This document shows, piece after piece, positions 1 through 5,359 of a stretch of DNA of 9,102 nt. Location: positions 1 through 9,102 of the forward strand of contig CALDNF010000194.1 in NCBI GenBank assembly GCA_937917475.1, given 5' to 3'. The position numbers were made by a program, and so were the translations under genes. This stretch comes from an uncultured Faecalibacterium sp. GTDB lineage: Bacteria; Bacillota; Clostridia; Oscillospirales; Ruminococcaceae. Each line of letters opens with the position of its first letter. Position 1 is the stretch's first letter. The notes under the pieces are model-generated. The model was not told where the DNA came from and ran no database searches. It worked only from the letters and a program-made list of their open reading frames with translations.

Positions 1-24
1 TGTGTCTCTTTCAGCATTTTGCAC

Positions 25-45
25 ATCTGAAACTTGTTTTCAGAT
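25..45. repeat. Perfect inverted repeat (8-bp arms, 5-nt loop)
   Basis: ATCTGAAA at 25-32 is the exact reverse complement of TTTCAGAT at 38-45, with loop CTTGT. There is no run of T on either side, so it does not look like an intrinsic terminator. It lies 7 nt before a good Shine-Dalgarno sequence (AGGAGG at 53-58) followed by an ATG at 65. It could be an operator or a 5' UTR hairpin of something decayed or very short. No function can be assigned. Confidence 0.4.
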
Positions 46-64
46 ACACTCTAGGAGGGTGGTT

Positions 65-244
65 ATGATAGGAGAAAAAAGTATCTTGATAGAGAGTAGC
101 AAAGTCAGAGTTGATAGGAAAAAAAGTTGGAAGGTCAAAAATCAGGCTTCGGCAGCGGCTTCGATCTCGCACAGGGCGTTCTTGGGCAGGGTCTTGACGG
201 CTACGCAGGAACGAGCAGGGTTGGAAGTAAAGTACTTTGCATAG
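65..244 (+). other. Doubtful 59-aa reading frame with a strong ribosome binding site
   Basis: ATG at 65 is preceded by AGGAGG (53-58) with a 6-nt spacer, which is as good as the sites of the real genes here. About the first 26 codons read a basic, Lys-rich peptide (starting MIGEKSILIESS). From 142 onward the frame runs antisense through the 3' end of ridA and stops at 242-244, so that part is probably not selected as protein. I do not recognise the product. It may be a remnant of the 5' end of a lost gene, a very small gene, or chance. It is listed because the start signal is strong, not because coding is shown. Confidence 0.13.
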
Positions 245-510
245 ACAGCGTTGAAAGCGGCAAAGTCGCCCATATCAGACAGGAAGCAGGTGGTCTTGAA
301 GACCTTCTCTGCGCTGCTGCCAGCAGCTTCCAGAATGGCAATCACGTTCTTGCAGCTCTGCTCGGCCTGTGCTGCAATGTCTGCGGGCATTTCACCGGTG
401 GCAGGGTCAACCGGCAGCTGGCCGGAAGTGTAGACAGCATTACCGACCACAAAACCCTGAGAGTAAGGACCGATAGCACCGGGAGCTTTTTCAGTGTTGA
501 TGACTTTCAT
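142..510 (-). CDS. ridA: RidA family reactive intermediate/imine deaminase
   Basis: Rid-family enzymes (YjgF/YER057c/UK114) hydrolyse the reactive enamine/imine products of PLP enzymes, notably 2-aminoacrylate, to a keto acid and ammonia. They are small soluble trimers in the cytoplasm. This product has 122 aa, a normal length. Family landmarks are present: the N-terminal IGPYSQG (13-19), SGQLPVDPATG (29-39), the substrate carboxylate-binding Arg in NPAR (R100), and the conserved Glu after it (E115, in LCEIEA). ATG at 510 has GAGGT at 519-523 with an 8-nt spacer. It is the last gene of the minus-strand cassette, 31 nt behind the PLP lyase. That placement fits a partner clearing the lyase's 2-aminoacrylate (inference). 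The family call is secure; the in vivo substrate is not. No clear terminator follows; there is only a small TATC/GATA hairpin followed by T-rich sequence near 86-100. Confidence 0.95.
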   Translation of the reverse strand: MKVINTEKAPGAIGPYSQGFVVGNAVYTSGQLPVDPATGEMPADIAAQAEQSCKNVIAILEAAGSSAEKVFKTTCFLSDMGDFAAFNAVYAKYFTSNPARSCVAVKTLPKNALCEIEAAAEA

Positions 511-541
511 AAGATAATACCTCGTTTCAATGATAAATTTA

Positions 542-1732
542 TTACTTGACGTACTTGGAATAAGCAGCCTTCATGCGCTGGAGGGCCTCTTCTACATAAC
601 GGGTGGGGCAGGCCAGATTCCAACGCTCAAAACCTTCGCCCTGTGCGCCGAAGACATAGCCTTCATCGAAGAAGAGCTTGGCTTCCTCGTGGTTGATGCG
701 CTCCAGTTCCTTGTAGTCGATGCCCAGACCGCGCCAATCCATCCACAGCAGATAGGTGGCTTCCAGATCAATGACCTGAATCTGGGGGAACTCTTTCGCA
801 AGGAAGTCCACCACCAGCTTGCGGTTCGTGTCGATCACAGCATTGCACTCGTCCAGCCAGTTGGCGCAGTGCTCATAAGCTGCTTGACAAGCAACGTAGC
901 CCAGAACGTTGCACTTGGGGTTGGGGTTGGTTTGCTTCAAGCACTTCAGGTAGTGCTCACGCAGCTCCGGATTCGGAACAAAGATGTTGGAAGTCTGGAG
1001 ACCAGCCAGATTGAAGGTCTTGCTGGGAGCGGTGCAGACGATGCAGTTCTGCTCCACTTCTTTGCTCAGAGAAGCATAGACAATGTGCTCGTGACCCGGC
1101 ATGATGAGGTCAAAATGAATCTCATCCGACACCACCAGAACATGATGCTTCAGGCAAATGTCTGCAACTTTCTGGAGTTCTTCACGGGTCCAGACACGGC
1201 CGCAGGGGTTCTGCGGGCTGCACAGGATGCACAGCTTGGTGTTCTCATCTGCGGCCTTCTTCTCGAAGTCTGCAAAATCGATCTCATAGTGGTCGCCGCA
1301 GCGCAGGAGCGGGCTGTCCACCAGCTTACGGTCATTGTCGAGAACGGCATGATACATGGGGTAGTAGACCGGGGTCATCAGCAGAACACCGTCACCGGGC
1401 TTGGTGAAGAACTTGACACAGTGGAAGAACGCATCCACAACACCATGCTCCGGCAGGATCCACTCCGGCTTTGCATCCCAGTTGTGGCGGGTCTTCATCC
1501 AGTTGCAAACGGCATTCAGATAGGCGGGAGTGGGGTTCTCATAGCCCAGCACAGAATTGTCGATTTTCTCCTTGAGTGCTTCCTTGATCTCCGGGGCAGT
1601 CTCAAACTCCATATCGGCCACGGAGAAAGGAATGATGTCCTCTTCGGGCTTGACACCATGGGCGACCAGTTCGTTCCATTTCTTGGAGCCGGTGCCAAAA
1701 CGGTTATTAACGGTCTTAAAATTGTAGCTCAT
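542..1732 (-). CDS. MalY/PatB-family PLP-dependent enzyme, probable cystathionine/cysteine-S-conjugate beta-lyase
   Basis: This is a fold-type I PLP enzyme of the MalY/PatB branch, annotated either as aminotransferase or as cystathionine beta-lyase. Known members cleave the C-S bond of cystathionine or cysteine to pyruvate, ammonia and a thiol. It has 396 aa, full length. Visible landmarks: VADMEF (38-43), typical of MalY/PatB; QNPCGR with the PLP-contacting N175; SDEIH with D203, which pairs with the PLP ring nitrogen; SKTFN with the Schiff-base lysine K238; and a carboxylate-binding Arg in ERWNLACP (R370). The enzyme carries 15 cysteines, an unusually high content, and a Cys where many relatives have Val or Thr in NPxGR. 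Start choice: AGGAGG lies at 1741-1746. ATG at 1732 is 8 nt away and preferred; the GTG directly before it (1735) is 5 nt away and would add one Met. It sits between the glutaredoxin-like gene (15-nt gap) and ridA. An aminotransferase role cannot be excluded from sequence. Confidence 0.93.
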   Translation of the reverse strand: MSYNFKTVNNRFGTGSKKWNELVAHGVKPEEDIIPFSVADMEFETAPEIKEALKEKIDNSVLGYENPTPAYLNAVCNWMKTRHNWDAKPEWILPEHGVVDAFFHCVKFFTKPGDGVLLMTPVYYPMYHAVLDNDRKLVDSPLLRCGDHYEIDFADFEKKAADENTKLCILCSPQNPCGRVWTREELQKVADICLKHHVLVVSDEIHFDLIMPGHEHIVYASLSKEVEQNCIVCTAPSKTFNLAGLQTSNIFVPNPELREHYLKCLKQTNPNPKCNVLGYVACQAAYEHCANWLDECNAVIDTNRKLVVDFLAKEFPQIQVIDLEATYLLWMDWRGLGIDYKELERINHEEAKLFFDEGYVFGAQGEGFERWNLACPTRYVEEALQRMKAAYSKYVK

Positions 1733-1747
1733 CACAAAAACCTCCTG

Positions 1748-2038
1748 TTACTGTTTTGCTTTTGCAAGTGCTTCGTTCAAATCAAGGGTCTTGGTGCCGT
1801 TTTCAAAGACAAAGCACGGCAGACCAATTTTTCCATTCTCCACATAATCCGATTTACCGGAAGCCGTGTGCAGGTCGGCATAAACGGCATCGTGCTCATG
1901 CAGGGCGAGAAACTTTTTCAGATCGGCAAGGCTGGCCGAAAGGTCGGCGAAGGAAAATGCAACACCGGCATCTTTGCACTTCATAATGGAATAGAGCGTG
2001 TTCGGGCAGAGGTGACTGCCCACGATGGTCATTTTCAT
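1748..2038 (-). CDS. Glutaredoxin-related thioredoxin-fold protein
   Basis: A 96-aa protein of the glutaredoxin-related group. It has the N-terminal beta strand followed by an active-site-like CPNT (C11-T14) that lacks the second active-site cysteine, so it is monothiol in form. The cis-proline segment IGLPCFVFENG (71-81, P74) matches the thioredoxin fold and carries an extra Cys (C75); a third Cys is C21. Such proteins reduce disulfides or mixed disulfides with small thiols in the cytoplasm, but this subgroup's partner is not known to me. ATG at 2038 has GGAGG at 2044-2048 (5-nt spacer). A second ATG two codons in (2032) is 11 nt away and less likely. It lies 12 nt behind the permease and 15 nt before the lyase, clearly in the operon. 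Reducing an imported disulfide such as cystine is an attractive but unproven role. Confidence 0.88.
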   Translation of the reverse strand: MKMTIVGSHLCPNTLYSIMKCKDAGVAFSFADLSASLADLKKFLALHEHDAVYADLHTASGKSDYVENGKIGLPCFVFENGTKTLDLNEALAKAKQ

Positions 2039-2050
2039 AGGAGCCTCCGG

Positions 2051-3403
2051 TCAGTTCTGTGCGGAGTAGTCCACGATCAGGTCATTTTCAAGCGTAACAT
2101 CCTTACGGAAAACCTTGCTGTACAGAATGCTGATCACAACCAGCACTGCGAGGAAGCCAACCACCAGAATGGACAGGTTTGCAAACAGCGAGTAAGACAG
2201 CACACAGAGAATGACGATGCCTACGATGGACAGAACCTTTGCTTTGGCCGGGGAAATTTTCAGGGTGGAGTTCTTCAGGATATCGCCATACTTGTTTGCC
2301 AGTGCCAGCAGTGCGAAGCAGACCAGCAGTTTGCACAGCAGAGAGTTGGCAGTGGTAAACTTGGTGATTACGGAAATGTCCAGACGAACGACCAGCGGAA
2401 TCATGCCGACGATGTAGAAGAAGGTCAGCAGTTTATAAGGAACACCCTTGCTGCTGACAGTGCCGAAACTGCGGGGCAGCATTCCATCGTCACAGGCGAC
2501 CAGCAGGGGTTTGGTGATCCACGACAGCGTGGAGTTCAGGGTAGTTGCAGTTGCGCCCAGTGCGGCACCGATGACAAACAGGTACATAATAACCTTCGGC
2601 ATGGTGGCCTGTGCGACCAGCGTCAGGGGCTGGTTTGCAACATCCGCAATGGGCAGAACGCCGGCGGCAACCAAAGCAATCAGAACGTATACAACGCCAA
2701 CGGACAATGTGGATACGATCATGACCTTGGGAATGGTGCGGCCTGCATCCTTGGCTTCACCGCCCAGCTCAGCGATGAACTGCGCACCGGCAGTGGCAGA
2801 ACTGAGCAGTGCCAGCGTGGAGACGAACATCATGGGGCCGTTGAAGAGAAGGTTCTGTGCGTTGAAAACGTACTCAAGGTTGACCTTGGGCAAACCGAAA
2901 ATGATAAACAGAGCCAGACCACCGAACAATGCAATGCTCATGACCTTGTTCAGCACAGCAGCGGACTTTGTGCCTACGAGGTTCATGGCGTAGAACAGCG
3001 TCAGAATAACCATAGCAGCGATGTGCTGGTTGATGCTGGGAACGATGCTGGACAGATATGCGCCGAAGCTCAGTGCATACTGAGAAACAGCAACGCTGTA
3101 CGAGGTGACGTGCAAGAGCAGGTAGACCATTCCGGTGCTCTTACCCATCAAGCGGCTGCAATAGCGGTAAGGACCACCGGTGGTCGGCACTGCGGAGCTG
3201 AGGATAGCCACCGGAAAAATGCAGATGATCGTCAGAAATGGTGAAAGAAGAAATGCTAACACGACACCGGTACCGGTCATGCCAATGGCAACGCCCGTGG
3301 AGGACATGATGCCAGCACCCACGATCTGGCCGACAGCAATCGCCATCAGGTCCCAGAAACCCAAGTTGCGGATCAGCTTGCTTTCCTGCCGTTCCGTACT
3401 CAT
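2051..3403 (-). CDS. APC-family amino acid permease
   Basis: A 450-aa integral membrane protein of the amino acid-polyamine-organocation superfamily (secondary transporters, usually H+-symport or exchange). The unwound TM1 substrate-binding motif is visible as GQIVGAGIM (25-33), and the TM2-TM3 region carries VPTTGGPYRY (72-81), both characteristic. Hydrophobic segments across the whole length fit about 12 membrane spans, with a short polar N-terminus (1-14) and a charged cytoplasmic C-terminal tail (430-450). ATG at 3403 is preceded by AGGAGGG at 3411-3417 (7-nt spacer). It is the first gene of the minus-strand operon, just behind a promoter covered by two palindromic operators. The substrate cannot be read from sequence. 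The downstream C-S lyase, glutaredoxin-like protein and RidA suggest cyst(e)ine, cystathionine, serine-type or another beta-substituted amino acid. Confidence 0.95.
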   Translation of the reverse strand: MSTERQESKLIRNLGFWDLMAIAVGQIVGAGIMSSTGVAIGMTGTGVVLAFLLSPFLTIICIFPVAILSSAVPTTGGPYRYCSRLMGKSTGMVYLLLHVTSYSVAVSQYALSFGAYLSSIVPSINQHIAAMVILTLFYAMNLVGTKSAAVLNKVMSIALFGGLALFIIFGLPKVNLEYVFNAQNLLFNGPMMFVSTLALLSSATAGAQFIAELGGEAKDAGRTIPKVMIVSTLSVGVVYVLIALVAAGVLPIADVANQPLTLVAQATMPKVIMYLFVIGAALGATATTLNSTLSWITKPLLVACDDGMLPRSFGTVSSKGVPYKLLTFFYIVGMIPLVVRLDISVITKFTTANSLLCKLLVCFALLALANKYGDILKNSTLKISPAKAKVLSIVGIVILCVLSYSLFANLSILVVGFLAVLVVISILYSKVFRKDVTLENDLIVDYSAQN

Positions 3404-3450
3404 AGAAATCCCTCCTGTGAGATAACTGAAAGTGTGTAATGTGCGGTTGT

Positions 3451-3465
3451 GTTAAGCTGCTTAAC
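3451..3465. promoter_or_regulatory. Operator copy 1, perfect palindrome GTTAAG-N3-CTTAAC
   Basis: GTTAAG (3451-3456) and CTTAAC (3460-3465) are exact inverted copies around CTG. The site lies just downstream of the predicted permease start (about +6 to +20). It is centred exactly 20 bp from copy 2, two helical turns, so two dimers would sit on the same face of the DNA. The size and 6-3-6 layout suit a dimeric MarR-family repressor, and the divergent MarR gene is the obvious candidate. Confidence 0.8.
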
Positions 3466-3470
3466 TTCTT

Positions 3471-3485
3471 GTTAAGAATCTTAAC
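3471..3485. promoter_or_regulatory. Operator copy 2, perfect palindrome overlapping the permease -10 box
   Basis: GTTAAG (3471-3476) and CTTAAC (3480-3485) flank AAT, with the same half-sites as copy 1. It covers the -10 box TAAGAT (3483-3478) of the permease promoter, a classical place for a repressor. The shared half-site with different central bases (CTG, AAT, GAA) shows that the arms, not the centre, are kept. This is what selection for protein binding would produce. Confidence 0.82.
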
Positions 3486-3506
3486 ACTTCGCAAAATATC
3501 TGTCAA
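3478..3506 (-). promoter_or_regulatory. Sigma-A-type promoter of the permease operon
   Basis: On the minus strand TTGACA (3506-3501) is a perfect -35 box. It is followed after exactly 17 nt by TAAGAT (3483-3478), a 4/6 match to the -10 consensus. The start of transcription would be near 3471, about 68 nt before the permease ATG. The -10 box lies inside the upper palindromic operator (3471-3485), so a bound repressor would block RNA polymerase. The promoter match is seen in the sequence; its activity is inferred. Confidence 0.75.
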
Positions 3507-3589
3507 TCACTTTTCGGCAAGAAATTTAAGTTCGTGCAGACCGCACAAGAAAGAGCGTTGATTTTTGTCTAGCTTTTCGGTTGACGCTT

Positions 3590-3598
3590 TGGTATACT
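3590..3598 (+). promoter_or_regulatory. Extended -10 promoter of the marR gene
   Basis: TGG-TATACT (TG at 3590-3591, hexamer at 3593-3598) is a good extended -10 element with a 5/6 match to TATAAT. The correctly spaced -35 region (about 3570-3575) is a poor match, as is common with extended -10 promoters. A TTGACG at 3581-3586 is too close to serve as its -35. Transcription would begin near 3605, just before operator copy 3 and about 34 nt before the marR ATG. Confidence 0.65.
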
Positions 3599-3610
3599 GA
3601 AGGTGGGTAA

Positions 3611-3625
3611 GTTAAGGAACTTTAC
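3611..3625. promoter_or_regulatory. Operator copy 3, imperfect palindrome between marR promoter and start codon
   Basis: GTTAAG (3611-3616), GAA, CTTTAC (3620-3625): the left arm is identical to the other two operators and the right arm has one mismatch (T for A). It sits just after the predicted marR transcription start and directly before the ribosome binding site AAGGAG (3626-3631). A dimer here would repress the regulator's own gene. The mismatch may make this the weakest site, leaving basal repressor synthesis (inference). Confidence 0.7.
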
Positions 3626-3638
3626 AAGGAGAATTTCT

Positions 3639-4106
3639 ATGAAACAACATTCTGCGGCAAAAAAAGCAGATATTCTGCATCAGGCATCCATGCTTTATAT
3701 GTCGTCCAATATTCCAATCGACTATGGGACAGGCGAGGAATACACCTCCGTAGAAGTGCATCTGCTGGAGTATATCGTAGACCATCCCGGCAAAACGGTC
3801 ACGGAGCTTTCGCTGGACTTCGATAAGACGAAAGCGGCTATTTCCCAGATGCTGCGGAAGATTGAAGATAAGGGTTTGATCGAGCACCACGAAGCACCCG
3901 ACAGTAAGAAGAAGCAGCTCTATTATGCTACCCCGAAGGGGCAGGAGCTGAACCAGACGCATATCCGCTATGATGACCGGGTGTTTGGAAAAACACTGGA
4001 ACTCCTGAAAGAGCATTGCTCGGATGAGGAAATTGAAACCTGTTTTCATGTTCTGGAAGAGTTTGCAGTCGCCCGCAGACAGAAGCACTATCGGTCAAAA
4101 GTATAA
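3639..4106 (+). CDS. MarR-family winged-helix transcriptional regulator
   Basis: A 155-aa dimeric DNA-binding regulator, cytoplasmic. The winged helix runs over about residues 35-105: a helix from TSVEVHLLEYIVDHPG, the helix-turn-helix with recognition helix TKAAISQMLRKIEDKGLI (64-81), and a beta wing with the usual Asp and basic residues (DSKKKQ, 88-93) ending in YYATPKG. The flanking N- and C-terminal helices form the dimer region. ATG at 3639 has AAGGAG at 3626-3631 (7-nt spacer); an in-frame GTG at 3603 has no such site and lies at about the predicted transcription start, so it is rejected. The gene is divergent from the permease operon, with three matching palindromes between them, pointing to autorepression and control of that operon. 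Two cysteines in the C-terminal helices (C127, C135) could sense thiol or oxidant state, but this is speculative. The effector is unknown. Confidence 0.93.
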   Translation: MKQHSAAKKADILHQASMLYMSSNIPIDYGTGEEYTSVEVHLLEYIVDHPGKTVTELSLDFDKTKAAISQMLRKIEDKGLIEHHEAPDSKKKQLYYATPKGQELNQTHIRYDDRVFGKTLELLKEHCSDEEIETCFHVLEEFAVARRQKHYRSKV

Positions 4107-4158
4107 ACACGGCATAACATTCCATCGGTCGATGCCTGATGTGCTCAGAAGGCAATGA

Positions 4159-4186
4159 TTGAATCCGTATCCATCTGTGGTATAAT
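4159..4186 (+). promoter_or_regulatory. Strong extended -10 promoter with no protein gene behind it
   Basis: TTGAAT (4159-4164), a 16-nt spacer, then a perfect TATAAT (4181-4186) with the extended TGG (4178-4180) directly before it. This is the best -10 region in the window. Transcription should start near 4193. The next annotated gene downstream is on the opposite strand, so the promoter appears to drive a short untranslated transcript ending at the 4332-4372 terminator. A role as a second upstream signal for a very short peptide is possible but less likely. Confidence 0.6.
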
Positions 4187-4192
4187 GAACAT

Positions 4193-4376
4193 AGAGGATA
4201 GCGGCATTGACCAGCTATCGGTGGCGTTGAAGCAATGGACTGGTTCGGCATCAGCCTGTTGTGGAGCCAAACCGTGGGTTAATCGATAACCACAAGCCGA
4301 CTAGATTTACCAAAATCGAACGAAAACGCAAAATGCCCGCTCACCTGAGAACTCCTCAGACGAGTGGGCATTATTT
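4193..4376 (+). ncRNA. Candidate small RNA of about 180 nt, no recognised family
   Basis: The stretch lies between a strong extended -10 promoter and a strong intrinsic terminator and has no convincing coding frame. It can fold into several hairpins. GATAGC (4197-4202) pairs with GCTATC (4214-4219). TCGGC (4245-4249) and TTGTGG (4259-4264) pair with the adjacent GCCGA (4296-4300) and CCACAA (4290-4295). A competing inner hairpin is GGTTA/TAACC (4277-4281/4287-4291). GATTT/AAATC lies at 4304-4317. The terminator stem closes the RNA. The competing pairs could give two alternative folds. I see no match to 6S RNA, SRP RNA, tmRNA or RNase P hallmarks. An overlapping 44-codon frame (4155-4289) and a 15-codon frame (4235-4282) exist, but neither has a good ribosome binding site. 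The 5' and 3' ends are estimates. Confidence 0.42.
4332..4372. terminator. Bidirectional intrinsic terminator
   Basis: Arms AATGCCCGCTC (4332-4342) and GAGTGGGCATT (4362-4372) form 11 pairs including one G-T. A second 5-bp stem, CTGAG/CTCAG (4345-4349/4355-4359), stacks above a 2x2 internal loop, with loop AACTC. On the plus strand it is followed by TTATTTCTA and a T6 run at 4385-4390. On the minus strand the stem runs into ATTTTGCGTTTTCG. It can therefore stop both the plus-strand transcripts (marR and/or the candidate small RNA) and the opp operon, whose last stop codon is about 55 nt away. Confidence 0.85.
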
Positions 4377-4426
4377 CTACACTATTTTTTCACGGTTAAT
4401 TGTGCAATTCCGTCTTTTATCCGGAC

Positions 4427-5359
4427 TTATTTGCACCACTTGGCAAATTCTTCATCCGTACACTTGACGTAATGGCTGCCCTCCACATGGTGGCTGGTGC
4501 CCTTGGAATAGTCGATGCCGGAAGTGGCATAATCATAAGTCTCCGCCACACGGCGTTTTTCGACCACCGGGTTCGGCAGCGGAATGGCCGACAGCAGGCT
4601 CCGGGTGTAGGGATGGATGGGGTGCTCGAAGATCTCCTCGGTGGTACCGGTCTCCAGCAGGTGGCCCAGATGCAGCACACCGATACGGTCAGAGATGTAC
4701 TTGACCATGGACAAATCGTGGGCGATGAACAGATACGCCGTGCCGGTCTCATGCTGGATATCCTTCATCAGGTTGACCACCTGCGCCTGAATGGACACAT
4801 CCAGTGCCGAGATACATTCATCCGCAATAATGAGCTTGGGGTTCATGATGAGGGCACGGGCGATGCCCACACGCTGACGCTGACCACCGGAGAACTGGTG
4901 CGGGTAGCGTTCGGCGTGCTCCGGGGCAAGACCGACCTTGGCAAGGATTTTTTCTACCTTTTCTCGACGCTCGGCCTGCGTTTTGCATAGATGGTGGATA
5001 TCCAGACCCTCGCCGATAATATCCTCCACCTTCTTGCGGGGGTTCAGGGAAGCCATGGGGTCCTGAAAGATCATCTGCATCTGAGTGCGCAGGATATTGT
5101 TCTGCGCATGGGTCAGACGGCCGCTGATATCCTGCCCGTCAAAGGTGATCTTGCCCGCAGTGGGGTCGTACAGGCGGATGATACTGCGCCCGATGGTGGA
5201 TTTGCCCGAGCCCGACTCGCCCACCAGACCGTAGGTCTCGCCGGGATAGATCTCAAAACTGACGTCATCCACCGCCTTGACCGTGAAATTCTTATTGATG
5301 CGGAAATACTGCTTCAGGCCCTCGACCTTCAGCAGCGGGGTCGTGCTCTGTGCTGCCAT
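4427..5359 (-). CDS. oppF: Oligopeptide/dipeptide ABC importer ATP-binding protein OppF/DppF
   Basis: A cytoplasmic ATPase subunit, 310 aa, that together with OppD powers peptide uptake. Walker A is GESGSGKST (47-55), the Q-loop Gln is Q99 in IFQDP, the ABC signature is FSGGQRQRV (156-164), Walker B is LIIADE (176-181) with catalytic E181, and the switch His is H214 in IAHD. After Walker B it reads DECISALD where most relatives have a Pro in place of Cys; the catalytic Glu is kept, so activity should not be lost. The C-terminal peptide-transporter extension begins at HPYTRSLLSAIP (249-260). ATG at 5359 abuts the oppD stop at 5360-5362; its GGAGG lies inside the end of oppD, so translation is probably coupled. 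It is the last gene of the operon. Oligopeptide versus dipeptide specificity cannot be told from the ATPase. Confidence 0.95.
   Translation of the reverse strand: MAAQSTTPLLKVEGLKQYFRINKNFTVKAVDDVSFEIYPGETYGLVGESGSGKSTIGRSIIRLYDPTAGKITFDGQDISGRLTHAQNNILRTQMQMIFQDPMASLNPRKKVEDIIGEGLDIHHLCKTQAERREKVEKILAKVGLAPEHAERYPHQFSGGQRQRVGIARALIMNPKLIIADECISALDVSIQAQVVNLMKDIQHETGTAYLFIAHDLSMVKYISDRIGVLHLGHLLETGTTEEIFEHPIHPYTRSLLSAIPLPNPVVEKRRVAETYDYATSGIDYSKGTSHHVEGSHYVKCTDEEFAKWCK

Noticed and set aside
530..3244. A 904-codon open frame on the plus strand opposite ridA/lyase/permease
   Set aside because: It is the antisense of three well-supported genes with catalytic motifs. It is open only because codons whose complements are stops (TTA, CTA, TCA) are rare in these genes. 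Its composition (many His, Gln, Asn and Val) and lack of any known motif mark it as a shadow.
3581..3598. TTGACG with TATACT as a conventional -35/-10 pair for marR
   Set aside because: The two boxes are only 6 nt apart. TATACT is better explained as an extended -10 promoter.
3603..3638. Upstream GTG start (3603) for the MarR regulator
   Set aside because: It has no Shine-Dalgarno sequence, lies at about the predicted transcription start, and would translate the operator. ATG 3639 has AAGGAG at ideal spacing.
4398..4409. Short palindrome AATTG-TG-CAATT just after the oppF stop
   Set aside because: It is AT-rich, only 5-bp arms, and not followed by T on the minus strand, so it is not a terminator. 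The strong hairpin at 4332-4372 serves that role.
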